Origin: Desulfolinea sp964487745
Lineage (GTDB): Bacteria > Chloroflexota > Anaerolineae > Anaerolineales > Villigracilaceae
Direction of reading: 5' to 3'
NCBI GenBank assembly: GCA_964487745.1
Contig: CAZASG010000011.1
Location: 1 to 64,000 of the forward strand
DNA length: 64,000 nt
Shown: in pieces, positions 42,349-50,566 of the stretch
How the letters are laid out: every line of letters begins with the position of its first letter
How positions within the stretch are numbered: position 1 is the first letter of the stretch
Made by a program: the position numbers and the translations under genes
Notes under the pieces: model-generated
The model's input: only the letters and a program-made list of their open reading frames with translations
Told to the model about the DNA's origin: nothing
The model's database searches: none

Positions 42349-42975
42349 ATGCAGAAAATCAAGGCGATTTTAATACGTTTCTATTTGTATTTAACAAGTT
42401 CTGAAAGCAAACAACTTTTTGTTGCTTCTATTATCATTATGGTAATAACAGCTTCTGGGTTTTTAATTTTTGACGGGTATAGTGATGGGAGTGAGTCTTC
42501 TTCAAATGCTCATTTTTCTCTTCAAAAATCAAAAAGTGCACAAGAATTTGGAGCGATTGTCGAAGACTGGGTGCCTGATAAAGTGATAGATTCCGATAGT
42601 GACCTAGTTCGCAGAATCCGTGGCTATTTTAGGTCTTTGTTGATTTTCGACTATTTGTTCCCTGTTAGTTACGGTTTATTTGGTATGTTTCTGATAGCCC
42701 GTACTTCGCATCGTTTGCAGCCTTTGCCAAGTACTTGGTTACTGGGAACATTTTGTGTTCCCCTTTTAGCCACCATTTTTGATATCCTCGAAAACAGCTT
42801 CCATATTTATATAGTGTTGAATATTGAAACAATGGGGGATTTGGGAAAACTGTCTGACAACCTTGTGGCTAACGCCCACACCTTTTCAATGCTAAAGTTT
42901 TTATTTTTGGGGCTGACCTTACTCTGTGTGCTTGTTATCAAGGTGATGGCTTTGACAAAAAGAGGTAAAAGTTAG
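42349..42975 (+). CDS. membrane protein of unknown function
   Basis: This 208-residue protein has four predicted membrane helices: about 22-42, 95-116, 128-150 and 180-202. The first periplasmic-side loop is polar (residues 45-90). It has no family I recognise. It lies 40 bases behind the DUF4332 fusion gene, with AGGTGA upstream of the ATG, and is likely co-transcribed with it. The two may form a membrane complex. Confidence 0.62.
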   Translation: MQKIKAILIRFYLYLTSSESKQLFVASIIIMVITASGFLIFDGYSDGSESSSNAHFSLQKSKSAQEFGAIVEDWVPDKVIDSDSDLVRRIRGYFRSLLIFDYLFPVSYGLFGMFLIARTSHRLQPLPSTWLLGTFCVPLLATIFDILENSFHIYIVLNIETMGDLGKLSDNLVANAHTFSMLKFLFLGLTLLCVLVIKVMALTKRGKS

Positions 42976-43012
42976 AAAATCAATACCCTTATTCAGAGAC
43001 TAGCTCTGTATT

Positions 43013-43909
43013 CTATGGATACATTTCCACTATTTCATTTGTTTGCGTGATCCGGACTTCCGCTTTTGCATAGGTTAGATTTTCTGCGATACTTTTTTTG
43101 ACGAGCGAACGAATTTTGTTTAATCGCCCTCGAAACAACCTTTTTACAGGGACATTGTGATGATCAAAAAAGGTGATTTTGTACTTATGTGCCCTCTCCG
43201 AATACCGAATGGGGAAATCTGACAGGGAATTCGCAGCCGAGCCTTTTTGCAGAGAGTTTCTCTCCCGCTCCATCTTCACACCATATGCTTTTTCCCCTCT
43301 AAGATAGCTCTTCTTTTGCGCGGCCGACAGGCTGTTCCAGATCGTTTCTCGCTCATTTTCAGCCATATCATATAAAGACTCTCGATCTACTTTGTTGCGT
43401 AAAGTCACCTTGAAGACGTGGGGAATATAGTTGATGCCCTTTTCATCCATTTGCTGGAAAAGATAAAGCAAATTTCTGGGTGAGAATTTTCCTCTTTCCT
43501 GATATTCGCGCGTACAGAAGGTCACCTTTTCTCGGTTCTCGTCGCTGGCGTTCCAAAGTTCCAGTAAGGACGCAAAGACGATCTCCTCTTTCTTTGTTTT
43601 GATCTCTAACTGTAATTGATTCTCGAGTGCTTTCCCCTTGAGCTCCTTCCCCTCTTCGTCATAAACACGGATGCCAAACTGCTCAATACAACTCGAACCG
43701 ACCTGCATGGTCATCCCTGTTTCGCGGTTGATGATTTCGAAATGGTAACGCACATTTGCATGTTCACAAAGCTGACAGCTTTCAATAGGGTAAAAATGAT
43801 CGACAACAGCGCCTGTATGTTCCCATTCTTGTAGCGCAGTCTCAAAATCCGCTTGCTCTTTGCTAAATGGAAAAAGATTTTTCTCTGATACTTCTGACCA
43901 GGAATTCAT
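43013..43909 (-). CDS. hypothetical protein with Cys-rich motif
   Basis: This protein of about 298 residues has CQLCEHANVRYHFEIINR followed by QVGSSCIEQFG in its first 90 residues, a pattern of possible zinc-binding cysteines and histidines. I have seen similar patterns in phage and plasmid proteins but cannot name a family. The rest is charged and helical. The ATG at 43909 has AGGA eight bases upstream; an earlier in-frame TTG lies within the neighbouring gene. It starts 10 bases after the end of the putative nuclease gene, so the two are likely an operon. Confidence 0.6.
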   Translation of the reverse strand: MNSWSEVSEKNLFPFSKEQADFETALQEWEHTGAVVDHFYPIESCQLCEHANVRYHFEIINRETGMTMQVGSSCIEQFGIRVYDEEGKELKGKALENQLQLEIKTKKEEIVFASLLELWNASDENREKVTFCTREYQERGKFSPRNLLYLFQQMDEKGINYIPHVFKVTLRNKVDRESLYDMAENERETIWNSLSAAQKKSYLRGEKAYGVKMERERNSLQKGSAANSLSDFPIRYSERAHKYKITFFDHHNVPVKRLFRGRLNKIRSLVKKSIAENLTYAKAEVRITQTNEIVEMYP

Positions 43910-43919
43910 TATTGAAATC

Positions 43920-44600
43920 CTACTCCCCTGCAACCGTATACAAATTTGCTCGCCCCCGCTTGCCGATTAATTTGATCACATTCGCCTTTCGCAAACAATA
44001 TGCCATTTTCTGTGAAAGGTGTTTGCTGATGCTCATTTGCCCCGACAGATCTTTTGTGGTGAACTCCCCGATCCCTTCGGGGAGCAGCAATAGCCAATCA
44101 CTCGGATTTTCAAACACGATCTGGTCGACCACCTCCAGTAGGCGGCGTTCGACAGTGCCCCACCCCTTTCTGCGCCAATTCTTTTTTGGATCAAAACGCC
44201 GCACTTCCTCTTCCTTGGTCATCACGACTTCCAGCGAAAAGTTGGGATGCGCCAGCAATTCCGGGAAGCGGATCATCTCATGGAAAAGCTCCTCCACACG
44301 CCCCCGCTTCGGAGACTTACGCCGGGAGGCTGGCTGATTGTCATCTGGCGCTAGTTTAACGATCCACTTTTCTTTGGCAACAGGATAGACGAGATGCACA
44401 TAATGCGACTTGACCAACTTCCTCAGCTTTGTCTTTATGGATGCGAAATTCCCCGTCTGAATTTCGATGAGCAGATCACCTTGAACAATATCAATGAAGA
44501 AATCATTTACTTTGACCTCAGTTTCATCTCCGAGCTGCGCATAGTAGTCTTTCAATGCTGCGTGGAGCGGTTTCTCGTTTAATGTGCCTATTTTTGACAT
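43920..44600 (-). CDS. putative PD-(D/E)XK nuclease-like plus winged-helix protein
   Basis: This 226-residue protein has an N-terminal block with FFIDIVQGDLLIEIQTGNF near residues 34-52, the acidic strand-loop-ExQ arrangement of PD-(D/E)XK-type nucleases, followed by a helix rich in Lys. The C-terminal 60 residues (GEFTTKDLSGQMSISKHLSQ, RKANVIKLIGKRGRANLYTV) look like a winged helix. It could act on DNA, but neither activity nor target is proven. No SD is present: TGATATAAT lies six bases before the ATG, so the mRNA is probably leaderless. It is divergent from the P-loop kinase relic. Confidence 0.6.
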   Translation of the reverse strand: MSKIGTLNEKPLHAALKDYYAQLGDETEVKVNDFFIDIVQGDLLIEIQTGNFASIKTKLRKLVKSHYVHLVYPVAKEKWIVKLAPDDNQPASRRKSPKRGRVEELFHEMIRFPELLAHPNFSLEVVMTKEEEVRRFDPKKNWRRKGWGTVERRLLEVVDQIVFENPSDWLLLLPEGIGEFTTKDLSGQMSISKHLSQKMAYCLRKANVIKLIGKRGRANLYTVAGE

Positions 44601-44606
44601 TTTGAG

Positions 44607-44615
44607 ATTATATCA
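44607..44615 (-). promoter_or_regulatory. extended -10, TGA TATAAT, leaderless start of the nuclease-like gene
   Basis: TGATATAAT ends six bases before the ATG at 44600. Transcription would start at or next to the start codon. Confidence 0.6.
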
Positions 44616-44626
44616 ATCTTCTTTTC

Positions 44627-44635
44627 TGTTATACT
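44627..44635 (+). promoter_or_regulatory. extended -10, TGT TATACT, leaderless start of the kinase-like gene
   Basis: TGTTATACT ends nine bases before the ATG at 44645, and no SD is present. It forms a divergent promoter pair with the element at 44607-44615 inside a 44-base space. Confidence 0.6.
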
Positions 44636-44644
44636 CTCCCCGCT

Positions 44645-45194
44645 ATGAAAGAGACCAGCTTTCCCTACACACGTATTATTGTCGTCGGGACAACCAGCTC
44701 CGGCAAATCTACTCTCGCAGAAAAATTAGCAGCAAAGCTGGGCTTGAACTTTGTCGAATTGGATGCCCTCTATTGGCAGCCTAACTGGCAAGGCACTCCG
44801 GACGATGAATTTGCGAAAAAAGTAGATGATGCAACTTGGGGAGATCGCTGGGTGGTTGCCGGAAATTACAGCCGTACCCGCTCCATTACGTGGCCTCGAG
44901 CAGAATTGATCATTTGGTTGGATTATGCTCTGCCTTTGATCTTTTGGCGTCTACTTACTAGAACAATTCGCCGTACATGGACAAAAGAGCTTCTTTTGGG
45001 GCACCAATGTGGATCGCTTTTGGATCCATTTCAAACTTTGGTCAGATGAGTCGTTGGTCAAGTGGCTATTCAAGACCTACTCGCGGCGAAAGAGGGAATA
45101 TCCAGCTTTGAAGGCATTACCGGAATACCAGCATTTGGAGTGGCTTCGTTTTTCATCGCCGCAAGAAACCGAAGATTGGTTTGAAAGCCTCTAA
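44645..45194 (+). pseudogene. P-loop kinase (topology-modulation/adenylate-kinase-like) with a frameshift
   Basis: The frame from 44645 gives a Walker A motif GTTSSGKST near residues 15-23 and continues to WTKELLLG. There an extra T in TTCTTTTGGGG (44991-45001) moves it out of frame and it ends at 45049. In the next frame the protein continues at DRFWIHFKLWSDESLVKWLF, with basic residues and a tail ending at 45194, as in FlaR-like topology-modulation proteins. Restoring one base gives about 182 residues. It may be a true pseudogene, a phase-variable run or a sequencing error. Confidence 0.8.
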
Positions 45195-45267
45195 ACAGAA
45201 TTTTGCTGGATTTCCCACCAGAAATCGTTATAATATGAAGACTAAATAGCTTATTAAGGAGAACCCC

Positions 45268-45486
45268 ATGCGAAGAATCTTTGGTTTTATGATCGGCATT
45301 GTTGTTGGCGGGTTGGTCGGCTCAACGGTGGCGCTTTTGCTCGCCCCTGACTCTGGTGAAGAATTGCGCGCCCAATTGCGCGAACGTGGTATGGCATTCC
45401 AGGCAGAGATCCGCAACGCAGCGGATGCGCGCCGCATCGAATTGCGCGAACGTTTGGATGAGTTGCGCACTCCCCCTGTTGCCTAA
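45268..45486 (+). CDS. YtxH-domain small membrane protein
   Basis: This 72-residue protein has one N-terminal membrane helix with glycine-rich character (FGFMIGIVVGGLVGSTVALLL), followed by the family motif LAPDSGEELR and an amphipathic, Arg/Glu-rich coiled-coil-like tail. This is the YtxH/gas-vesicle-like small-protein family, often linked to general stress in Firmicutes; the function is unclear. AAGGAG precedes the ATG. A terminator with a perfect stem follows. Confidence 0.82.
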   Translation: MRRIFGFMIGIVVGGLVGSTVALLLAPDSGEELRAQLRERGMAFQAEIRNAADARRIELRERLDELRTPPVA

Positions 45487-45494
45487 TCAAACCA

Positions 45495-45530
45495 GACACC
45501 GAGCATTTTGAAAATGCTCGGTGTCTTTTT
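45495..45530. terminator. terminator with 15-base perfect arms
   Basis: GACACCGAGCATTTT and its exact complement are separated by a single G, followed by TTTTT on the plus strand. It terminates the ytxH-like gene and overlaps the end of the convergent glycosyltransferase gene. Confidence 0.88.
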
Positions 45531-46704
45531 ATCCTAAAATGCTGTTGTAAAATTTTTCCGCTTCTGCCATGCAGTGCCCATACTCAGCACGGCTGGCAAT
45601 GATCTTTTGATTTTCCTCGAGAGCTTGTACACGCAAGCTCTCGTCATTTAAGGCTCGCAAGATCGCATCGGCTAACTCTTGGGGGTTGGACGGATCGATC
45701 AGCAGCCCATTCTCATTATGTGTGATCCACTCGCGGATGGAATCCAGATTACCGGCGACAGGGAAACAGCCAGACGCCATCCCCTCGATGAGCGAGTTTG
45801 GCGTTCCGTCATGGGTGCTGGGCGAGACCAAAATCTGTGCGGAACGGAACGTGTCCGCAAGTTGCTCCCGTGCAAGGGGCGGGGTGAGTTCAACCGCATC
45901 TTCAATTCCCAGATCGCGCACCCAGGCTTCTGCCTGTGTTTCATCTGCCATTGTGGGGCAGATGAACTTTGCATCGGGGCGTTCTTTCAGTACCAAAGGG
46001 ATGGATTTGAAAAAAGTATCGTTGCGCACATAACCCCGAAAACCACGCGGGTTGATGATAAGCGGCTCAGAAGGTGATGTCTCAGGAGGTTGGAATAGCT
46101 CCATGTCGATCCCGCCGCCGCCAGGCAAAACAATGCTCGGTCGGGTGGCATCAAAACCCCATTCTGTTGCAAGATGAATATCGCGTTCGCAATCTGCGTG
46201 GAGAGCATCCGCGTTGCGTAGAGCTAACTTTGTATAATGACTCATCAATGGGGAAGCGGGGGCGTGCAAGGTAAAATCGTTACCCCAAATCGAGATCAAT
46301 AATGTAGGGAAATGTCCCGAAAGCTCTTTTGCCAGGCCCGCCAGCATTCCTTCGTAAGGGACACGCATTGCATGGATGATATCGGGCTGTACTTCGTTGA
46401 CGATCTCGTTCAGGCGTAATGCCGCTTTAGGGAGGGTGAGTGGTCCCAGCCAGTGGCGTAGAGCAATGCGCAGCTTCAGGGTTGCGGCACCCCAGATCAG
46501 GGATTTCTTTTTAGCGGTAGATGAAGGGGCTGAACCTTTTGCCTGGCTGAAAGCAACAGGCACAAAGTCCACGCGCGATAGCGGCAAATCCATATCACAA
46601 GGGTAGGTTGAAACGAGAGTGACCTCGTGATTTTGCGTCGTCCAATATTTGATCCAATTTAGGGCAATGGGGGAGCGTCCGTCGGCAACGAAGAGAATTT
46701 TCAT
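45529..46704 (-). CDS. GT4-family glycosyltransferase
   Basis: This protein of about 391 residues has the two-domain GT-B fold. Glycine-rich FVADGRSPIALNWIKYW is near the N terminus, ILVSPSTHDGTPNSLIEGMASGCFPVA near the C-terminal half carries the EX7E-type motif of retaining GT4 enzymes, and NENGLLIDPSNPQELADAI follows. It transfers a sugar from a nucleotide donor, probably for cell-surface polysaccharide. The donor and acceptor are unknown. The start at 46704 has no SD, but TGGTATATT stands nine bases upstream, pointing to a leaderless transcript. Confidence 0.88.
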   Translation of the reverse strand: MKILFVADGRSPIALNWIKYWTTQNHEVTLVSTYPCDMDLPLSRVDFVPVAFSQAKGSAPSSTAKKKSLIWGAATLKLRIALRHWLGPLTLPKAALRLNEIVNEVQPDIIHAMRVPYEGMLAGLAKELSGHFPTLLISIWGNDFTLHAPASPLMSHYTKLALRNADALHADCERDIHLATEWGFDATRPSIVLPGGGGIDMELFQPPETSPSEPLIINPRGFRGYVRNDTFFKSIPLVLKERPDAKFICPTMADETQAEAWVRDLGIEDAVELTPPLAREQLADTFRSAQILVSPSTHDGTPNSLIEGMASGCFPVAGNLDSIREWITHNENGLLIDPSNPQELADAILRALNDESLRVQALEENQKIIASRAEYGHCMAEAEKFYNSILG

Positions 46705-46713
46705 AATGCGTAG

Positions 46714-46722
46714 AATATACCA
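46714..46722 (-). promoter_or_regulatory. extended -10, TGG TATATT, leaderless start of the glycosyltransferase gene
   Basis: TGGTATATT ends nine bases before the ATG at 46704. The same spacing occurs at 44645 and 54319. Confidence 0.6.
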
Positions 46723-46806
46723 ACAAAGCAACCCTGTGCCAAGTTGCCGTATGCGAGAAGGCATAGTATATTTAAGCAGTTTCCTTCAGGACTTATTGGA
46801 GTTTTT

Positions 46807-47481
46807 ATGAGTGAGCAAGAATCAGAAAAAAAGAAAAAAGGTTTTCCACTCTCTACAGAGGTTATTGTTGCCTTATTGGGTTTGTTGGGTGTGGGCATCA
46901 CCGCTTATGTTGGTTATTTGCAGACCACAGCACCTTATCGATTTGAACAAAGCCGAACACAGACAGCCGAAGCACGCCTGACGAGGATCGCACTCTCGGC
47001 AACATCAACAGCGACGGAAATTCCCCCGACACGCACGCCGACCGAACCTGCTCCCTCGACAAAAACACCTACTAAAACCCCAACACGAACCCCTTCACTT
47101 ACCCCGACAGTTTCCGGGCGCCCCGAAGGGTTGCGTTATTGTATCAACGCTTTTTTGGTGAACGTGCGAGAAGGTCCAAGTACGCAGTATCGCGTCATCG
47201 GCAACTTGAGCGGCGAAGATTGTCTCTATTTTGATGCCAGCAATGTGGAAGGTACCTGGTTGCGGATTTCGCCAAATCAGCCCGAAGAATATGGAGATCT
47301 GGAGCGTGGCTGGATATATATCGAGTTATTAGGCTTGCTGGGAAATTCTCGTTTGCCGGTCATTACCCTGACCCCGACACCAACTTACACGCCTACCCAA
47401 ACCTATACCCCTTCACCAACTCTAACCCCATCATTGACCCCTATACCGACGAAAACATCCACACCAACACCAGCGGGGTAG
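46807..47481 (+). CDS. membrane-anchored SH3b-domain protein with Thr/Pro linkers
   Basis: This 224-residue protein has an N-terminal cytoplasmic Lys-rich segment and one membrane helix (residues 17-40). A Thr/Pro linker (TPTKTPTRTPSLTPT) leads to an SH3b-like domain near residues 105-175 (VNVREGPSTQYRVIGNLSGE, EGTWLRIS, GWIYIELLG), and a second Thr/Pro tail closes it. Such linkers are a hallmark of Chloroflexota surface proteins. It probably binds cell-wall or polysaccharide ligands outside the cell. TTGGAG precedes the ATG by five bases. Confidence 0.78.
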   Translation: MSEQESEKKKKGFPLSTEVIVALLGLLGVGITAYVGYLQTTAPYRFEQSRTQTAEARLTRIALSATSTATEIPPTRTPTEPAPSTKTPTKTPTRTPSLTPTVSGRPEGLRYCINAFLVNVREGPSTQYRVIGNLSGEDCLYFDASNVEGTWLRISPNQPEEYGDLERGWIYIELLGLLGNSRLPVITLTPTPTYTPTQTYTPSPTLTPSLTPIPTKTSTPTPAG

Positions 47482-47484
47482 TGC

Positions 47485-47512
47485 TTGATTTACTATCGTT
47501 TTCTGGTATAGT
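47485..47512 (+). promoter_or_regulatory. promoter of ugd, TTGATT-N16-TATAGT with TGG extension
   Basis: TTGATT (47485-47490) and TATAGT (47507-47512), with TGG immediately before the -10, stand 49 bases upstream of the start codon. Confidence 0.6.
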
Positions 47513-47561
47513 ATGTGCCGCTAAATTGTGCAAAATAACACTTTCTAATTGAGAGGAAAAC

Positions 47562-48881
47562 ATGAAACAAATCTGTGTTGTCGGCGTCGGTTATGTAGGG
47601 CTCGTTTCAGGAGCCTGCTTTGCTGACCTTGGAAATCGCGTTATTGCTCTGGATATTGATGAAGAGCGCGTTGCCAACCTGAAGAAAGGCATTATGCCGA
47701 TCTATGAGCCTGGGCTTGAAGAGTTGGTCGAACGCAATGTAAAAGCAGGGCGTCTTACATTCACGACTTCCTATGAAGAAGCTCTGGAAGGGACAGAATT
47801 CGCTTTCATTGCCGTTGGAACTCCCTCCGGCGTTGAAGGTGATGCCGACCTGCAATATGTGGCTGCTGCCGCACGCTCGATTGCCGAGAATATGAAGGAT
47901 GAGTTGATCCTTATTAACAAATCCACCGTTCCCGTTGGTACAGGCGATTGGGTTGCCGACATTGTCAAGAAAGCTCAACCTGAACCTGTCGACTTCTCAG
48001 TTGTTTCCTGCCCGGAATTCCTGCGTGAAGGTTCCGCTATTGGCGATTTCATGAACCCGCACCGCACAGTTTTGGGTTCTCAAGATCAGGAAGCCGCTGA
48101 AAAAGTTGCTCACTTGCACTTGCCTTTGCGCGCCCCGATCGTCATCACCAATCTTCGCACTGCCGAGATGATCAAATATGCCTCGAACGCTTTCCTGGCG
48201 ACCAAGATCTCCTTCATCAACGAAGTGGCCGATATTTGCGAAGCCCTCGGCGCGGACGTGAAGGAAGTTGCTGTTGGCATGGGCTACGACAAGCGTATCG
48301 GCCCCATGTTCCTTGATGCTGGTCTTGGTTGGGGTGGTTCCTGCTTCCCGAAAGATGTCAAAGCCCTCGCTTTTATGGCTGAAGAAAAAGGAATTGAGCC
48401 CTTCATCCTAAACAAGACCCTCGATGTCAACTACAAACGACGTGATGATGCTGTAAAGCACGTCATTGATCTGCTGGGTGGTAGCGTTAAAGGCAAAACC
48501 ATCGGCTTGTTGGGATTGGCTTTCAAACCCAATACCGACGATATGCGTGATGCCCCCTCCATTGATATTGCCAATGCTCTCATGGCAGCCGGTGCGACCG
48601 TGCGTGGATATGATCCCGTTTCAATGGATGTTGCCCGTGATCTGCTTCCGGCCGTTAAAATGTGTCAGAATTCCTACGAAGTTGCCGAAGGTGCAGATGC
48701 CTTGGTCGTAGTAACTGAGTGGAATGAATTCAAGCAGCTTAGTCTGAAGAAACTCAAAGAATTGATGAGCGATAGTGCTGTTATCTTTGATGGGCGTAAT
48801 ATCTACGATCCCGCTTACGTGCGCGAACTTGGTTTCAACTACCGCGCAATGGGACGTGGTTATAACGGTTCAGGTGCTTAG
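47562..48881 (+). CDS. ugd: UDP-glucose 6-dehydrogenase
   Basis: This 439-residue enzyme oxidises UDP-glucose to UDP-glucuronate in two NAD-dependent steps. It has the Rossmann motif VGVGYVGL near residue 6, CPEFLREGSAIGDFMNP, a Lys/Asn pair in MIKYASNAFLATKISFINE, the catalytic Cys in GWGGSCFPKDV near residue 262 and FKPNTDDMRDAPS. The length fits the family. GAGAGG precedes the ATG. A terminator follows. UDP-glucuronate may feed surface polysaccharide made with the nearby glycosyltransferase. Confidence 0.96.
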   Translation: MKQICVVGVGYVGLVSGACFADLGNRVIALDIDEERVANLKKGIMPIYEPGLEELVERNVKAGRLTFTTSYEEALEGTEFAFIAVGTPSGVEGDADLQYVAAAARSIAENMKDELILINKSTVPVGTGDWVADIVKKAQPEPVDFSVVSCPEFLREGSAIGDFMNPHRTVLGSQDQEAAEKVAHLHLPLRAPIVITNLRTAEMIKYASNAFLATKISFINEVADICEALGADVKEVAVGMGYDKRIGPMFLDAGLGWGGSCFPKDVKALAFMAEEKGIEPFILNKTLDVNYKRRDDAVKHVIDLLGGSVKGKTIGLLGLAFKPNTDDMRDAPSIDIANALMAAGATVRGYDPVSMDVARDLLPAVKMCQNSYEVAEGADALVVVTEWNEFKQLSLKKLKELMSDSAVIFDGRNIYDPAYVRELGFNYRAMGRGYNGSGA

Positions 48882-48910
48882 AGTAAGGCTTACTAACTAG
48901 AATTACGAAA

Positions 48911-48950
48911 CGGGTATCAGGGAAACCCTCACTCTGATACCCGATTTCTT
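48911..48950 (+). terminator. terminator of ugd
   Basis: CGGGTATCAG and CTGATACCCG form a 10-base perfect stem, with a 13-base loop that itself contains GGG/CCC, and ATTTCTTTATT follows. Confidence 0.82.
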
Positions 48951-48963
48951 TATTATATAGAAT

Positions 48964-49857
48964 ATGACAGAACAACACCCTCCAGTATGTGACTACGAAG
49001 GTTCTGACTACCAAACATCCTTCTGGGATGAAGGTGGCAGAGCCTATGAAGACAAAGCCGAAGAGATAGCGCTGAAGCGTCTTTTGCCCAAGTGTGGAAA
49101 ACTTCTGCTTGAGATCGGCGCAGGCGCAGGGCGTAATACCCCCCGCTACAAAGGCTACGAACGCATCGTTTTGCTCGACTACTCGCGCACGCAGCTCCAA
49201 CAGGCGCAGGAACGTCTTGGTGAAGGCGAACGCTATGTCTATGTTGCTGCCGATGCCTATAAACTACCTTTTGTAGATGGTCTCTTCGACGGAGCTACCA
49301 TGATCCGCACCTTGCACCACATGAAAGATGCCCCAGCAGTTCTTCGTCAAGTGCGGCGCGTACTCCAACCAGCATCCAAATTCCTGCTGGAATATGCCAA
49401 CAAGCTCAATTTGAAAGCCATTTTACGCTATATTCTGCGCAAACAGGATTGGAGTCCCTTCACACCGGAGCAAGTTGAATTTGTAGCACTTAATTTTGAC
49501 TTCCATCCCAAGACGGTACGAAAATGGCTTAAGGAAGAGAGTTTCGATCTTGAACGACAACTAACCGTTTCTCATTTCCGCATTGGTATTCTCAAACGCC
49601 TTTTCCCGGCAGGCTTTCTTGCATGGCTTGATTCTTTTGCCCAGCTTACAGGTGATTGGTGGCAGCTTGCACCCTCAGTTTTCACGATCAGCGAAGCTGT
49701 TGGTGAAACAGAGATCGCTGATGAAGATGCTTTTTTCCAGTGCCCGCAATGTCAGCATGCACCCCTCGATGAAAGTGTTGAAATGCTTACTTGTCCCAAT
49801 TGCGGAGCCAAATATGCCATCCGCAACGGGATCTACGATTTTCGAGAACCACTTTAA
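48964..49857 (+). CDS. class I SAM methyltransferase with C-terminal zinc ribbon
   Basis: This 297-residue methyltransferase has LLLEIGAGAGRNTPRYKGY (SAM-binding motif I) near residues 45-63, IVLLDYSRTQL, and DGLFDGATMIRTLHHM near 104-119. Its last 45 residues hold two CPxC knuckles (QCPQCQHAP and TCPNCGAKY), a Trm112-like zinc ribbon. It probably methylates a lipid, quinone or small molecule; the target is unknown. No SD is visible; TATTAT lies seven bases before the ATG, again suggesting a leaderless message. The stop codon lies within a 20-base-arm terminator. Confidence 0.85.
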   Translation: MTEQHPPVCDYEGSDYQTSFWDEGGRAYEDKAEEIALKRLLPKCGKLLLEIGAGAGRNTPRYKGYERIVLLDYSRTQLQQAQERLGEGERYVYVAADAYKLPFVDGLFDGATMIRTLHHMKDAPAVLRQVRRVLQPASKFLLEYANKLNLKAILRYILRKQDWSPFTPEQVEFVALNFDFHPKTVRKWLKEESFDLERQLTVSHFRIGILKRLFPAGFLAWLDSFAQLTGDWWQLAPSVFTISEAVGETEIADEDAFFQCPQCQHAPLDESVEMLTCPNCGAKYAIRNGIYDFREPL

Positions 49858-49900
49858 CGGAAAAGCCCCAGCATAAAGCCGGGGCTTTTCCGTTAAAGTG
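49850..49900. terminator. 20-base perfect-arm bidirectional hairpin overlapping a stop codon
   Basis: The arms at 49850-49869 and 49881-49900 are exact reverse complements with an 11-base loop. The stop codon of the methyltransferase (49855-49857) is inside the first arm. It ends transcription between two convergent genes. Confidence 0.85.
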
Positions 49901-49907
49901 AAATATT

Positions 49908-50375
49908 TTAAGTAGGACAGCCTCTATTACTTGAGTTACCAAAGTCGGTTTGCCCGACGTAAAACCAGGGAGCATCTCTCGCTATGAGGACATTGGATAC
50001 ATGAGTAAATGTTGCAGCGTAGCAAATTTCATGGGGTTTCTGCGGGATTGTGATTGAAAAATCCTGCCCTCCTAATGTAAACCATGCGCTATTTCCTGCA
50101 TGTTTCGTGATATTGCCATAAATGAAGCAAACTAAAATCCCCTGGTTTTCATTGAAGCGGCAGTTTAGGGAATAGGAAGCCCAGCCTGTATGCACAAAAG
50201 TATTCGATGATGCAGGAGGTGCTCCATCTACTTCAAAGGTCAGTTTAACTTTGCCACTTCTTGATGCAGAAACAGTTGAGAGCGTCAAGCCCGCTGCTGA
50301 GACAGGTAATACCGCGCTGAAGAATAACGAAAACGCGATCAGGAGGGTAAAAACCCGGGATAACGACTTGTTCAT
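49908..50375 (-). CDS. small secreted protein, unknown function
   Basis: This 155-residue protein has a clear signal peptide (about residues 1-27; hydrophobic core LLIAFSLFFSAVLPV, cleavage after SAA). The mature part is a beta-rich domain with four Cys (residues 72, 83, 117 and 153), likely disulfide-bonded. I do not recognise the fold. It is convergent with the methyltransferase and alone on its strand. Confidence 0.6.
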   Translation of the reverse strand: MNKSLSRVFTLLIAFSLFFSAVLPVSAAGLTLSTVSASRSGKVKLTFEVDGAPPASSNTFVHTGWASYSLNCRFNENQGILVCFIYGNITKHAGNSAWFTLGGQDFSITIPQKPHEICYAATFTHVSNVLIARDAPWFYVGQTDFGNSSNRGCPT

Positions 50376-50551
50376 GATTTTCCTTTCTGTTTGTAAAAAG
50401 AGTAAAACGGGAGAAAATAGACAATTTTATTATATATTCCTTCTTTCAAAACACAAGTAAAAAAAGATATTATGCTTTGCTTTTATGAAAGCTAATCTTT
50501 ACAAAACCCTAACGGCCTCTTGGGATGATGAACCCATAGAAAAAAACTTTG

Positions 50552-50560
50552 TGGTTTAAT
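50552..50560 (+). promoter_or_regulatory. extended -10, TGG TTTAAT, near-leaderless start of the PIG-L gene
   Basis: TGGTTTAAT ends six bases before the ATG at 50567, and no SD is present. Confidence 0.4.
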
Positions 50561-50566
50561 GTGTTA

